Shown here: one piece after another, positions 13,026-26,042 of the stretch
Position numbering within the stretch: the first letter of the stretch is position 1
Layout of the letters: every line of letters begins with the position of its first letter
Assembly: GCA_002197995.1 (NCBI GenBank)
Contig: NGZR01000005.1
Coordinates: 5,022,001 to 5,086,000 of the forward strand
Origin: Gaeumannomyces sp. JS-464
Taxonomy: Eukaryota; Ascomycota; Sordariomycetes; Magnaporthales; Magnaporthaceae
Length of the DNA: 64,000 nucleotides
Direction of reading: 5' to 3'
Translations under genes and position numbers: made by a program
Notes under the pieces: model-generated
Seen by the model: only the letters and a program-made list of their open reading frames with translations
Databases searched by the model: none
What the model was told of the DNA's origin: nothing

Positions 13026-13821
13026 CCGCCAGTTTTTTTTTTTTTTTGTTTTTTTTCTTTTCTCTCTTTTTTATGTGGCGGCTTTCACCACCACACCACC
13101 ACCATCACCACACAGCAACCACAACAACAACAACCAACAAACCTACCAAAACACTTTGGCCGCCGCCGCCGCTCGAGTTGGCCTCCTTTTTTGGCTTTTG
13201 TAAGCCGTACGCAGATAGTTTTGATCTACCCTATGTAGTGTGTGCACGTGTCACTTTTTTGTCTTTTTTTTTTCCGTCGCGGGTGGAGGGAGAGGGGGAG
13301 CTATGGAACGAGAGAACGAAGTGAAATCTACGTGGAACGCTGAACGAGGAGCTCCGTGCGTTTGGCAATTCGGGCTGGGCGACAGCCGAATGAGACACAC
13401 AGACACGAGGCATTATCACGGGAACTTCATATAGGTAGCGAAATGAAAGGGCAGAGCGCAAGTTGGAATATATTGGATTGAAACGAAAACACATGCAAAG
13501 CTAAATGACAAAAGTGCTCGAAAGGAAACAGGTACCGATACCGATGGGCATGACAGGATGCAGAGGAATGCAGCATGCCAAGGCGGGCATGATGGATGTT
13601 TGACGCCATGTGTTGCGAGTATGTAGGTTGCCTGGCCGTATGACAGCCAAGGCCGAGTCGGGAGGGAGAAGAGAAAGGAGAAAACAGGCAAAAAGAAAAG
13701 GACAGATTTGTCCCGATTGACATGGACGGGGCACTCATGCGCTGCGATGGAAGTATATCGTTCCGCACCAACAAAGACGGCGGCAGGTAAAAAAAGAGAA
13801 GCGAGCGAGCCGAGCCAATAG

Positions 13822-13849
13822 GCGAGGTATCGTGGCTGGGATACCTCGC
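13822..13849. repeat. Perfect inverted repeat, 10-bp stem with 8-nt loop
   Basis: The arms GCGAGGTATC (13822-13831) and GATACCTCGC (13840-13849) are exact reverse complements around the loop GTGGCTGG. It sits about 800 bp downstream of the RasGAP stop in non-coding DNA. The structure is directly visible; any role (3'-end structure, factor binding site) is unknown. Confidence 0.75.
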
Positions 13850-14882
13850 TACTAGAATTCATCATTCCGTCATAGGTATGTAGGTAGGTTATAAATGGTA
13901 GTGGTGTGGTGGGTGGTCGTTGCATCATCAAAACAACCACAGCCGCCAGCTTCTGCCAACCACAAAATGAAAATAAGGGGGGTGGGAAAAAGACCCAACC
14001 TGACTGGCATCGTCGCATGCTCCACACACCCGCCTTGCCTGCTGATGGTAACTGACAGCGGCGGCCCGGCGGCAGAATCCACTGCCGCTACTTTTTGTTT
14101 CTTGCTTTTTCGTTCTCTTTCTCTCGTATCCGTCCCCAAACACGTACAAAACAAGAGAAAAGATCGGGACACTCCGAGATGTAATGGTACATATACCCAT
14201 AAAAACAAAACAAAAAAAGGAAAAGGGACAATCTATCCGCACGCTTCAGGAAGGAAAGTATTCAGAAATAAAACATAAAGCAAAAAGGGTAAAAACAAAA
14301 GAAAATGAGATAAGCCAAGCCGCTTGCTATTTCAATTTGCAAAAAAAAAGTAACCCAACCCCCCAGGTATCCTATCCCGCCAGTCTATCCGTGACCAAAA
14401 CAACTAGAGAGTGAATTACAGGAAGATAGAAAAGGGAAATGAGGAGGAACGTGCGACGCACAGAGAGGGAGAGACCAAAGTACAGACGATAGAATGGAGA
14501 ATAGTGTACACAGCCAGACCCGGTGACGTAGTGCGAGAGGGGTGTGTGTGTGTGTGGGTTGGCTGGTCGGCGCATGTCGTGAGATAAAGTTCGTGAGGAG
14601 GGGTCCCCATACAAGGGTAATATATGTATGTCGTAAGAAGATAAGATTTTGTGTGGGATGGATGCAGGCTGTGGTGGTTGGCGCCCGAACAGCAGGGCGC
14701 CCCTCCACGGCCATCGAGCGAGGGACGAAAAGAAGGGACGTCGCCCTGTTCCAATGGCCAAGGGCGCCCCCTCGGCCGTCCTTGGCTTCCGTGACGGCCG
14801 CAGTGGGCCAGGAATCGGCAGAAGAGGGGTCGGGGTCTGGAGGACCCTGAATTAAACAGGAAAGCGAGCCGGGGCGAGCAGG

Positions 14883-14909
14883 ATGCAGTCGATGCAGTCG
14901 ATGCAGTCG
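14883..14909. repeat. Short tandem repeat, 9-bp unit x3
   Basis: Three copies of ATGCAGTCG in a row, the third followed by a degenerate copy (AGGCAGCCC). It lies in non-coding DNA between two convergent genes. Confidence 0.8.
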
Positions 14910-15442
14910 AGGCAGCCCCGGCGCTTGGCTGGCATTCTCGAGAAAGCCAAAACTGGGGCGGGGTGGAAGCAACGAGACGGATGGGGCTGCTGTCATTGCA
15001 AATGCAGCACCTGCAAGTGCTTGCTCGTCAGGTCCTTCGCTGAATCATGGCTTTGTCGGGCGCATCGTCCAATTGCTGGGGCATCGGGTAGCCGGGTGGG
15101 GCGGCCAGGACATGCCGCCTGACGTCACTGCGCCGCAGAGGAACCGCAGGAGGACCCTGAAAAATCGACCCCAGACCCCGAATCCATACAACGTCCGTGC
15201 GTCCAATTAAAAGCGACGAGTGGCTTGGCTAGCGTGCACAAGCAGACGTCATCCAGCCCCGGCCTCCGAGGTGGCCGCACCCCCCGCTCCTCGAATTGAT
15301 TGCTGCCGCAATGGCTGTCTTCTCTGTCCTCCTCATTATTATGTCGCTCCTGGTTGCGCGGGGTGGCTGGTAGTCCCCAGCACGCACCCTCACGTGATGG
15401 TGATAATCAAGCTCCTCCTCGTCATCGTCCGCCTGCTTCCGC

Positions 15443-17561
15443 TCAGTGGTGCTGGCCGGTCATGGCCCTCCTCCGATGCTTGCCCGGCACCTCCAAATCC
15501 GGATGCACGACCCGGTAGTGCCGTGTCAGTGCGTCGGCGCGGCTGAACGTCTTCTCCTCCCCTGTGCAGATCTGGCACCGAACCTTCTGCTTGCGCCCGT
15601 TGTGGATCGTGTCCTCGTGCCTGGTGAGGTCGTAGGGTCGCGAGAAGATGGTCGCGCACGGCTTGTTGGTCGACGGGTTTATCCTGTCACAGCGATGCGG
15701 ACCCTGCTGCGTGTTGAGCAGGCTTGACGTCATGCCCTGGCCCATCAGTGCCCTATCGCCCTCCACTTTGCGTCCGTTGGCGCCCAGCCCCTGCCGGTGA
15801 CCCTCGCGCTTGTGCTTCTGCAGGAGTGCAGGCGTCTCGAAGCGCAGAGTGCACCCGTGATACGTGCACGAGTAGGTGCCACCGTCGGCCCTGGTGTTTG
15901 CCGGCCGCTGCGGACTGTTGACCATGGGGCTGTGGCTGTGCTGCTGCCCGATGCTGCTCGTTTGGCTGGGTGCCGACGAGGCCGCCCGTGCCAGATCTTG
16001 ACTCATCGGCGTCATCGAGCCCGTATCGTGCTGCTGCGTCGGCACCTGCCCAACAGCCACAAAGGGGTACTGCTGCGGTATTTGGCTGTAGAAATCGAGG
16101 GGAAGCCCGCTTCCTACCGCCGCCACCGCCTTGCTGATCTGCTCCTCGGCGGTAGTGAAGCCGCCGGTGGCAGCAGAGGGCTGGGGAAACAGCGGGAAGT
16201 TGTTGGCTTCGTTCTCCGCCTCGGGAAACTCGAGCGCCACGTCCTTGGGGGAAACGGTCGCAGGGGTGACCCGCGCGTGCACAGGCCCCTGCATCTGTTG
16301 CCGCATAGCCTCGGCGTCACGCTCAGCCTTGATATGCTCGCGCATATGCTGGGCTGAGTTGAAGCCCATCGGCCGTCGCTGCTGCTGCTGCTGTTGCTGT
16401 TGCTGCTGGGAGTGGGGCTGCTGGGCCGTTGTCCCAAAGTCGTGCATCGGAGACGGTGCCAGCGGCGAGCCGTTCCTGAAGGGAGACCGGTCGCGTGACA
16501 TGCCACCCGCGACGGGCGACATGTGCTGGCTGTTGGCGGCTTGGAGTCTCTGCGCAAAGAGCTCACTTGTGGGCGAGGCTGCCTGTGGCGGCGATTGCGC
16601 TTGCGACGGTGACGATGCCTCGATGGTGAAGTTTGCAGGATGAAACAGTTCGTCGTTGAACACGTCTGTTATTGTCCTTTCGAATTTGGGCACGCTGCTG
16701 AGGCCGACTGTGTCGTCAAAGTCGCGTTAAGCATGGGGAGTCGAGCGGTGGGAAGAGGTAGAAAAGAGAGGCCTCCACCGCGGGGTTCCAGTAGTCGCCA
16801 CCGTTCCGTTTAAGGAGCTTACCATTCTTGCTTCTCCTTTCTTCGGGCTCCCCGAGAGCTGGTGTTGCTGGTGAGTCAGCGGACACGACCGAGCTCGCCA
16901 CCGAGACAGGGCGCGATCGAGAGGACGCGGACAGCTCCGGTGGCGGGAGGAGCCCCGGTTGTGTGCCCCTGGGTTTTGTGAGGTGCGACGCCAGCATGTG
17001 CGAGTATTGTGTTGCTGCTGCGCTCGGGTCCGGCTGGTATGTCGGGTAGCTGGGGTAGAAGCCGTCATGGCCGGGACCGAACGGCTTTGCGAGCTGGTAG
17101 TAGTCGCCAACGGCGCCATGTCCGGCCATGGGGTGTCCATCGTCCGTTACTGCGATCTGCGGGTTTGACGTGTAGTTGGTGAAGGCAGGAGAGGCGGGCG
17201 AGGCCGGGCCGGAGACGGTGCCAGATGCCGAGAGTGATCCCAGGGACGAGTCGCGGTTGTGGGAGATCTGGTGCGAGTAGCGGCCGGCGGGCTTTGTTTG
17301 CTGCGACAGCCAGGCGTCGTGCATCCCGTCGTCGGTGCTCCTCGTCAAAGGAGGCGGCGAGTCGGCGTCGAGGGCCGCGTCGTAGCCGGAGAGGTCCAGG
17401 TCGAGGTTGTCGACAGACGGAAAGAGGCCGCTGTTGTGCTGGTTGTAGTATATGCTACCGTTGGGGACGGCGTGGCTGTTGAGGTTGCTGTGGTTGAGCT
17501 GGTCAAGCTGCTGCTGGTGTTGCTGGAAGTGATGATGGTTCAAAGGCCTCGTCAACAACAT
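15443..17561 (-). CDS. RPN4: C2H2 zinc-finger transcription factor, Rpn4-like, 667 aa
   Basis: Probable DNA-binding activator resembling yeast Rpn4, which controls proteasome genes. Two exons, 17561-16823 and 16707-15443, are joined over intron 16822-16708. The donor is GTAAGC, the branch GCTTAAC and the acceptor ACACAG; the join reads RRSKNVGLSSVPKFERTITD and gives exactly 668 codons including stop. The N-terminal half is Gln/His/Asn/Ser-rich, with a run of ten Gln at 16379-16408. Three C2H2-type fingers lie near the C-terminus: CTYHGCTLRFETPALLQKHK (about aa 525-550); CDRINPSTNKPC followed by FSRPYDLTRHEDTIH (about 585-615); and CQICTGEEKTFSRADALTRH (about 622-650). The middle finger with its long Cys spacing and the ATIFSRPYDLTRHEDTIH block suggest Rpn4. 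Factor class is certain; the Rpn4 label is moderate. Confidence 0.85.
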
Positions 17562-20500
17562 GTTTGTTTTTGTAAGATTTGATCTTGGAGAGGTAGGTGG
17601 CGAAAAAAAAAATTCGATCGGACAACGAGAGCCGAAGGACGGGATCTCTCTAATAAATACCTAAAGTAGAGGTCGTTTAGGTACCGTCCCATTCAACGTC
17701 GCTTGTTCGATACACCTCAATAGGCGTGTGTGTGCATATGACGTACTCGCAGGGGTGGGCGACAAATTCGGGGTCTAGGTGGTGTGCAAGGATGGAAAGC
17801 GCAGTGGCTCCACCCCCGTCCGCCCTGTGCAACAGGCGGGAGGGGTGTTCGATGGACCAGGGTGGGGACTGAGGTCAACGCAGCAGTCGGCTAGCAAGGT
17901 TTGTCAGCTGTGCTCTTCTTGGATGGGCCCTGAGTCAAACCAGACAGGGAAAGGAAGATTCCAGCAGTGCGTGCCAGGAGCGGTACCACCAGCAAACCCA
18001 GCCACTGACTGACCCCGTTGGATGCCTCAGTTTTCAGTCCTGCCGGCTTCACGACCTCGGCTCAGACTCGGGCTCTGGAGCGTCGACCGGAAGCCTGCCC
18101 AGCCGGCCTGCTTTGGAATTTGGGCGGTTTTGCTTTTGGTCCCAAGCACGCACATGTCCACGGCATGTTGTGCTGCTCGTCGGGCTGTGCGTGTGCGACA
18201 TTCACAAACCATGCCCAGCTGCGGGTTGCTTCGGCCTGCAGGGGCACCCCTGAGGGTGTGCTCATTCCCCGATTTTTCAAAGAAAAAAAAAATGGAAAGA
18301 AAAAAAACTCCCTGCATGTTACACCAATCGACGTCAGCACGCGGGGCTTCCTACCCGGCTATGCATTTTTATCCTATTCCGGCAGTTCTTGGACCGGGTG
18401 CCGAAAACTGCCCACCACGATCATGCCTTTTTGCTTTTCGCTCCCGGCCACGATGTCCATTTCGTCGTAAGTTTAGTTCATGTGGGGAGAGCCGACAGAG
18501 GAACAAGGAGCAGCCCAACTGGGCCGCTCCCTCAGCTATCTTCGGCATACTTTCTTCGGGATGCTATCTTGGGTAACCTATCTGGGGCATCCCGCCCGTC
18601 AGGTAGCGGCCTCGAGATGCCTTTTGGGTCCGCATTGAAGCAAATCTCGATACGAAGAATTACGGGCTTGGACTAAGCGAGCCGTTTGTTTGGAGCGTTC
18701 TATTCTAGAAGCCGGTGCTTAGAAGAATGTGCCAAAGAAGGGAAAAAGTGGGAGCGAGAAAAAGGAGCGAAAAAAAACTCTGCTGCAGCATCTTTCTTGG
18801 TCTTCATGTTGTGGTGTGGTGGATGCCCAAAGGGTGACTGTCACTGGTTAATAGACCTGATTGATCAATCGGAGAGCGGAAGAAAAAAAAAATGCAAGCG
18901 CACTACTGCATCAGCAGCCAAACCTAGAGGCCTGGCCAGCCGGCTTGGCGCGGGAATCCCAGCTGCACCGCCACGATTGCAGAGCTGGTGAGTGTCCTCC
19001 ACGCAGGTACCAACCGACCACGTTTGCACATTCGTGTTCCCTCTCCAGAGAGGAGTCAGATCAGGGGCCAAGAAGCCCAACAAAGTCGAGCAGCAGTACT
19101 TGCTGCCGAGGCCTCAACATGGCAGCACACGCATCCCATCGACGGTCCCAGAGCCCGGCCAGCAAGCAGGTCGCTGCGGTGGACACGGGACCCCCCATGC
19201 AACGTGTCGGCCCTTTTCTCGCCTGGCTGCCTCTTCCATGTTCAGCTGCCGTGGCCTGTATGCAGATCCATCCAAACCCGCGGGCATCTGTGTAAATCCC
19301 CAATACCCCTGTGGCTTGCTCAAGCCACCTTTGGGGCAGATCCAGGCGGGCCAGGGTCGCAGGGTCGGGCTGCCAACCCGAGCCCCCCATCTGGCCAGTT
19401 GCACCGATGTTTCGTTTCCCCTGCCGCTCGCTCGTCGCCTTACCTTCAATGCATATGTAGGTCGCGTGTGGAGTCGCACACCGACAGACGGTCGGGTGGC
19501 GACGGGGAACCTGAAGCCACGAGTCGGGCTTCCCCGCAAACGCAAAATCGTGGCTGTGTGCCACCCGTGGTTGTTTCTTTTTTCGGGCTGTCCATTCGTC
19601 CCACCATACTGGGCGGGGCTATACGTATTTTTAACGCATGCACGGTGCTCAACCCTGCGCAGATCAGTCGGCGCGCACTGTGGATCACCCCCTTCTTTGC
19701 TATTCTAATCTGGGGTACGGACATGCTGACAGACACGCGCATGCTGGGTGCTTGGGCTCGACCAAACATTAACCTAGATGGATGATCTATTATCCAACTC
19801 GTCTCGATGTACTCGGACGGGGTGACGGGGTCGCTGCGGTCAACAGGATACGCACGCATACTCGGTACGCATCAACGCTCGCTCAGCGTCGGATGATGGC
19901 TAACTGACCAGATCCCGACATCCCACACAGGCAGGCCGCTCCACTGGCACGTCAAAGGACACGCCATATCGTGCAGCGCAGGTAGGCAGAAGATCGAGAT
20001 CTTTGGTCCCAAGAAAAAGTGAGTCAGGAGATATCTAAGACGACGCGGGCAGCACAAAGGCCTCATCACCCCTCGTAGACAGCAGCAAGCATGGCAGCAT
20101 GACAGGTACTTTTGGTACCACACCCTAAAGTGGTTTGCGGGGGAATAAATGCGGATAAGGCGTCGAATCATAGTTTGTCATGTCATATCGCGCGTTTGCC
20201 CAGTTCGTCAACCCTGGGGGTGCTTTCCAGCTTTGATAATGCATTTGATGGCGTGACCAAAAGATGATTGAGAGCCGCCAGTGCCTGCTGCGAGGGGTGC
20301 CTCGTGATCATGTGATCAGCTGACCCCTTTTCTGGACAAAGGGAAAGATTGATTGATACGGTGTCACGTGTGCAAAGGTAGGTAATTGAAACCCCAGGTA
20401 GTTAGCGGATTGATGAAAGTCCCATGACAAATAAATTAAGCCGTGGTGTGCCGAGGCTGGGATTGCTGTCCGAAGAGATGTGGCTGAGTGCTAATGATGA

Positions 20501-23500
20501 ATGAAATACGTACTCTCTTTGTCAACTCTTGCTAATTGGGAGGCCGCTTAATGTGGTGGAAGAAACTGGAACATGCAGCCCGGCAGGAAAAAAAATCCAG
20601 ACCCCGATATCTTGCATACGATCTTGGCTCGGCCGGCATCTTCGACGAGTGCGAGCGCCAGACGGGAATCCGGGCCCCTCGGCGGGTGGATTTCCCCTAT
20701 CGCCGACAAGCGCGGATTGGCCAGCAATGACGGTAGTGGTGGTGGTGTGTGGCTTTTGTGAAGTCCCCCCATACTCCCTCCCACCGAGCCACCAAAACCG
20801 CGGGCAGGGCCAGACCTGCATGAGCCCGCATGAAAGCCGTCGGCACCACCCCTGCCCTGCCAGGGAGGAGGATGCAGGGACCGGCTGGCAGGCTTAGGTC
20901 GTGCTGGCCCAACGAAGGGCCCAGTTGTCCCAGTCCAGCCCTCCAGCTCCCCCGGTTTTTTTTTTTTTGCGTGCTGCTGCCCTCCTGTTTATTCTTGTCT
21001 AGGCGGTCCCCACCCTGCGCTATGGCCCCACCCACACTCGCATCGTCGGAACGATGGGGTGAAAGATGTTTCTCGGTGGGGCCGGATGCAACGTGCTGAG
21101 AGAGAAGGGAAAAGAGCGAGCATAAGGGAAGGGGAAGAAGGCTGAAACCCTTTTTCTTTCTTTTTTTGTATTAAGCTCTGCAGTACTTGCCGTCGCCAAT
21201 TATGCCGACACCGATGGCAGGGTCCATCGATCGCGGTCTGACAGTCAGCACGGGCGTCGGATTAAGAATCCCATGCAGCTGGCTGCCATCGAGGCTGGAC
21301 CTAGGTAGATACCTAACCTGGGGACTTGTCTGTGCCCGTGGGCATCATATCGGGATTAGGCATGTTTACAAATAGCATCCGCAATGTGAGGTTGACGTTG
21401 GATCCGAGGGCACTCTAATCGCCCGACTCTCTCAGCCGCCATTAACTCTGTAGTTAATTGTGACTTCCCTGATCAGCCCGAGGCCCTATTTTCTTTCTAA
21501 GCAAAAGAAAGGATTGCTACGGCAGGAGATGTGTTTTGCAACCTGGCGCCCGGAGATGTGGATTCCGGCCTCACCGTCGGGTTTGTCTCGGTCGGCACTC
21601 GCCATCTCTTTTAGTTTTTCACAGGATGCGACGTGGTGGTGTGCAGATTCTTGCGTGCGTGCATGCGCCGCCCACGGCACGACAAGCCGACAGCAGGGCA
21701 CAGCCATGCACTCTTCTTGTCTGTCCCGGAGGGGAAGGATTTGTTTCAATCGCTGGGCTCCCGTTTTTTTTCGTGTCACCTCCTTCGGCCGAGTCCGCTG
21801 AGTCCGCAGGGAAAATGTTCTGCACTGTCGTCCCCATTTCACGCGCTAAAGCAGTGCACCCCTCGGCCACGTGGTTCTGGATCTGGCGCCCGTCTGCATT
21901 TTTTTTCTGCTCTGCCCCTTTGCCCGGGCATTTCCGTGTTCCGCGCGGTTGGATTTTTTTTTTTTTCTGTCTCCCTCTCGCGCGCCAAGTCGCTTGCCGA
22001 TTGATCCCCTTTTCACACATGCACCCATTCAATCTAGTCAATGCCGGGCAAAACCCCAAATGCGGTAGTAATGTCGGCGGCGCAGGAACGTCACCGCGGC
22101 TGCGGCTGTACATTCATCCCCTTTTTGCCAGGTTGCGCCATTTTGTTGTCCTATGCGTGTCTCGTTTTCTCGTTCTTTTTTGTTTTGTTTTTTTTTTTCT
22201 CGGAGGCGGCTGATGGCTGCATCCCGAGCTAGGCCCTCGCGTCCTTCTAGACCCTGCGGCCAAGAGTCCAGGCTGCCCGGGAGAGCGTTCGTCGGACTTA
22301 CATCGGCGGCTGGTAGAAAAAAAACACCCCCTTCCGGCCAGGCCCGGAAGGTCTGGAGGTACAGTATCCTCGAATGGACACCGACGCGCGTATCCCCGAC
22401 TGGTCTCAATCCTTCTTCTTTTTTTTTTTTTTTCTGTCGTCTGATCTTCCTTCCGTAGATCGGAGCAAAAAGCACCTCTTCGGTCAGCTTCGTCTCGTTC
22501 CCGTGACAAGCCCAGCAGGACCATCCTGTGTCATGAACGCTTGTCATGTCAGATTAAACTTGGCGGCTTTTGCTGTCACGATCCTCGTAGGCCACAACTA
22601 GTCCAGCCAGTCATTGTCTCGCGAGAATTAAACGAGGGCGGATTACGGCGTTGTCTTGTTTTCCCCGTATGCGCGGCAATTTGTGATTCCAGGCCTTTGC
22701 CTATTCGATTTTATCTTTGCTTTTGTATTTTTCTGCATCCATCCAGGAATTGAGATGCTTATGCTTTAATATGTGTTTTGGCGCTTTCTATTCGCTTGTG
22801 GTGTGATAACAATCATGTTTTATCTTGTCATTGGTATAATTCGAAAATGGGATAGTTTTCTGTGAATGTTTAAAAAATATCTCAAAGTCCATAAAATCGC
22901 AGACATAAGCCCAAACAATCACGATGAGCTTAAAATAACAAAGAGGAGATTTCTGCTAGGGAACTAATACGAGGGGGAGAATGTGGTACGTATTGTACAG
23001 GTAGGTATGGTTAACATCGTGTCCGCAACGGGCTCTCTCAAATCACCAGCGACAACACGCACAAAACATGCCAGTAGACACAAAATTGCATCATCCCGCG
23101 ACTTGTATGGACATCCAGCCAAGGAGAGTGACCAGAGACAAGATAAGGGCTTTGCGCGCTGGTTCGCAATATACAGAGACATATGTTTGCCATAGTGGAG
23201 GTTGGTATGTACTTGCTAGTGGCATTATGAACATAGTGGAAATAATTCTGAGAGCCACACGCATAAAGATATCGAGCTGACTTGAGCCATGGTTTCAAAA
23301 GCCACATTGTCCTGTAAAAGAAACAAAAGAGATATCGGAACAAAGCCAACGTATGGAAATGGATAGCGACCTAATCTCAATATGCCTATGACTGCTGCCT
23401 TGAACGGAGAGGACGCGGACCCGGTAGATAGCGATAAAGAAAAAAAACGAGATACCAAACAGGCAGCCACCCATGCAGAAACGCACTTGTATACATACGA

Positions 23501-23712
23501 ACCCCCTCTCACCCCTGAAATGGAGTACCGGGGCGGATCAGGCGGCCCCCAAACGGCTCAGGAATCATATACGCCCTCAACAAGAGGAGGCCTTCACAGT
23601 CCTAAAGCTGACGCGAAGGAGTGGTCTGAGCCGAAGAGGTAGATTGTGATGTAGGTGTCGAGGGTTGGCGCAAGGACCTCGGCGCCAGCATTAGTCGCCC
23701 CGGGCTCGTCCT
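17562..23712. other. 6.1-kb gene-poor upstream region of the C2H2 factor
   Basis: Bounded by the start of the C2H2 gene (17561, minus) and the stop of the lipase gene (23713, minus), so it is upstream DNA of the regulator plus a short lipase 3' UTR. ORFs up to 265 codons occur (for example 18988-19785 on plus), but they are Pro/Arg/Ser-biased, overlap equally long ORFs in other frames, and match nothing I recognise. Poly-T/poly-A runs are frequent (18280-18306, 20957-20969, 21955-21966, 22189-22198, 22410-22432). TACCTA/TAGGTA motifs recur (17656, 20380, 21302, 23000). From about 22730 to 23400 the DNA is distinctly more AT-rich. I see no tRNA or rRNA. An unannotated long RNA or a very long leader is possible. 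Confidence 0.5.
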
Positions 23713-26042
23713 CTAATCGGTCCCGCTGCTGGCGTTTCCGGGCTCCGCGCCAGCCACGGCGGCCGTGACAACACCACCGACGGCTCGACCGGCCCCGAGC
23801 TGAATCCCACGCTTGTCGGTAAAGCTGACGTTGCTAGACGTGCGCGATGCCCCATGCTTTGTGCTGCTCCTGGACCGTAGGCTGCCGCCCGAAGCCCGCA
23901 CAGAGGAGGCCTCGCCCTCGGGCGGCCCCGCTGCTGTCCCTTCCATCTGATCAGGTGGCGTGGACGGCCGTGGAGACACAGCATCGAGGGACTTGGCGGC
24001 GCACTGAACCGGCTCGTGTGACTCCGACCTGCTTTCCGGGTCCCGCAGTCCTTCCGTGGCTTGGTGCTGCAGCCTCGGCCTTACTGGACCGGGGCGTCCA
24101 TTGACAAGAGTGGCGCCAGAGTCACTCTCGGCCTCGGTCGTGCCCTCCTGCTCCTCTCCGAACTCAGCGATTGCCCTCACAGTACCGAGCGGGATGTCCT
24201 CGCTATCGCGGTGCGTGTGTCGACGGAGTGAGCCACTGGCGCCGATGCTCGTCGAGCGAGCTGAGCGGAAGCGGCTGTACTCCTCGGTCGTATGTTCCGC
24301 GCCCTTGAAGCTCTCCAGGGCGTCAAACACGTGCATAAAGACCTGGCTGTCCACATCGCGCGCCCAGAGGAAGTCGAGGTGCTCGTAGTGCGGGATCTCG
24401 GTGGCGACCGTCTGCGGCGGGAGCTCGCGCAGCATGACACGGATATCGACAAGTGAGTCCGAACCGCCATAGACTAACACGACAGGTGTCTTGATATTGC
24501 GCGTCGGGTACCGGGCGACCTTGGTGAACTTTGAGCTCCTGCTCAGAGACAAGGGCGGGTGCACGTCGTCGTCGTACATCTGGAAGCTCTTGGTGCGGAT
24601 GATCTGGAACCAGTGTACCACGGACTTGGTGCTGGTGTATGAGTACAGGTGAGGGTATGCGGCGAGTTTTTGGCTGGCTGAGATGTTGCGCGCGCGCCAG
24701 CCGAAGAGGAACGTGAGACCCATGTCGATGAGGCGGATGAAGATGGGCGGGTAAAGGATCGACTCCCACATGGTCGCGGAGCTGAGGATGGAGCGTCGAC
24801 CAAACAGCAGGAACAGTACCGACGGCGATGCCTTGATAAGAGCGTCCACAACTCCGTTAGACAGGCCTGCGGGCGACATGGCAGGGGCCAAGGCGATGAA
24901 GACGTTGATCTGCTGGTTGAGCTTGGGGTGCACGGCCAAGCTGGCGAACGCCTGAGCAGTTCCCTGAGAGAAGCCGATGTACGAGAGCGAAGGCTGCCCC
25001 GTTGTCTCGAGGATGTAGGCGATGCTGTCGGGGATATCGTAAAAGGCGAACTCGTCGATGGAGAAGTTCCAGAACTGCGTCGAGTTCGGACCGCAGTGGA
25101 TGCTCTTCTTGGAGTACTTGTTTCCGCGGTTGTTGCCGACCTGCACACGACATTATTCCACGTCAGCAAGGTAGATGTCCATTCATACGAGCCATGGCGC
25201 CTATCCTGCTTGCGGTGCACGTACCCAGACATCGAACCCTCGATCCACAAGCACAAAGGGGAGCGACCGCTGTGCGTCAGTCTGACACACCCAGACCTCG
25301 CTGTTCATCAAAAGACCGTGGTGGAGATACACAACGCGCTTGGGGTGCTGTTGGGGCCGTTGTTGACCCGCTGATCCTCCTCTCCTTTCCTCCATGCAAG
25401 GCGGTGGACGCCGAGAAGGTAGCCATCCCTGGTTTGCACGACGTGCTCCTCGGCTGTGTAACCGGCGAGCGCGCAGAGTTCGACGAAGTCGGAGGCATCG
25501 CGGATCGAGGTTGAGATAGCTGCAAGATGAGCGCGATCGAGTTTTCGGTCAGCCTGTGAATACTATGCCTGGAGGGGCTCTGGATACGTATAGAGTTTGC
25601 GTAAGTGGCCACTCACGCGCCCTTCTCTCCTCAGCCCTTTTCTGGGCGGGAGATGACAGCGAGTTGAACAGGCGTCGGGATGCTCGGTAAAAGAACGCGA
25701 TGAGGGAGGAGGCTGTTGACCGACGGTTCACGGCGCATGTCAGTGGCTGGTTGGCGCACAAAGGAAGATGGAAAACGCGTGCCACTTCTTGCGAGAGTGG
25801 TTGCGCGACGACATACGGAGCGCGAGGGTCAGGACTCGAACGAGGGCCTCGAATCCGACGAGAATAAAGGAACCGACAAGGACGACATATTCGGTGCTAA
25901 AAAAAACAGTTGCGCAATTGTCAGCCAAGCTGAGCTCCTCGTGGCTTGCGCAGATGGCAGCTGAAGCAAGGTTAGGCCGTCAGGCTGCATCTGCAAGATG
26001 TTTAACCAACATGTTCAGTCGCCCTAAGAAAGGAACTGGCAT
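23713..26042 (-). CDS. TGL1: AB-hydrolase-associated lipase / steryl ester hydrolase (Tgl1/Yeh-like), 643 aa
   Basis: Membrane-anchored hydrolase of steryl esters or triglycerides, probably at lipid droplets or ER. I reconstruct five exons: 26042-26011, 25896-25817, 25712-25617, 25519-25225, 25140-23713, with all intron phases agreeing. The 32-nt first exon (MPVPFLGRLN) ends at donor GTTGGT and is the least certain part. Next come one hydrophobic membrane segment (EYVVLVGSFILVGFEALVR), the lipase lid region (DFVELCALAGYTAEEHVVQT, DGYLLGVHRL), the oxyanion block VVYLHHGLLMNSEVW, DRGFDVWVGNNRGNKYS, the nucleophile motif GFSQGT, the Asp segment YGGSDSLVD, and the His in YEHLDFLWA. A long Ser/Arg-rich tail follows. 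One base is missing near 25340 (NNGPNSTP to KRVVYLHHG); restoring it gives 644 codons including stop. Confidence 0.88.

Larger units (their letters stand above)
13026..15442. other. Convergent intergenic region (RasGAP / C2H2 factor 3' ends)
   Basis: This 2.4-kb stretch lies between two gene 3' ends. Right after the RasGAP stop come long T and CAC/CAA tracts (13031-13140). Further in are a perfect 10-bp-stem hairpin (13822-13849), a (TG)n tract near 14540, and three tandem copies of the 9-mer ATGCAGTCG (14883-14909). The longest ORF (about 200 codons, minus strand, 14385-14996) is low-complexity and resembles no family I know. I see no gene. Confidence 0.55.

Noticed and set aside
14385..14996. 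203-codon minus-strand ORF
   Set aside because: His/Thr/Leu low complexity from CA/TG-rich DNA, with overlapping ORFs in other frames; no family resemblance.
18988..19785. 265-codon ORF as a possible gene
   Set aside because: Composition is Pro/Arg/Ser-biased, another long ORF overlaps in a second plus frame (18992-19708) and others on the minus strand, there are no motifs, and no start or splice context is convincing.
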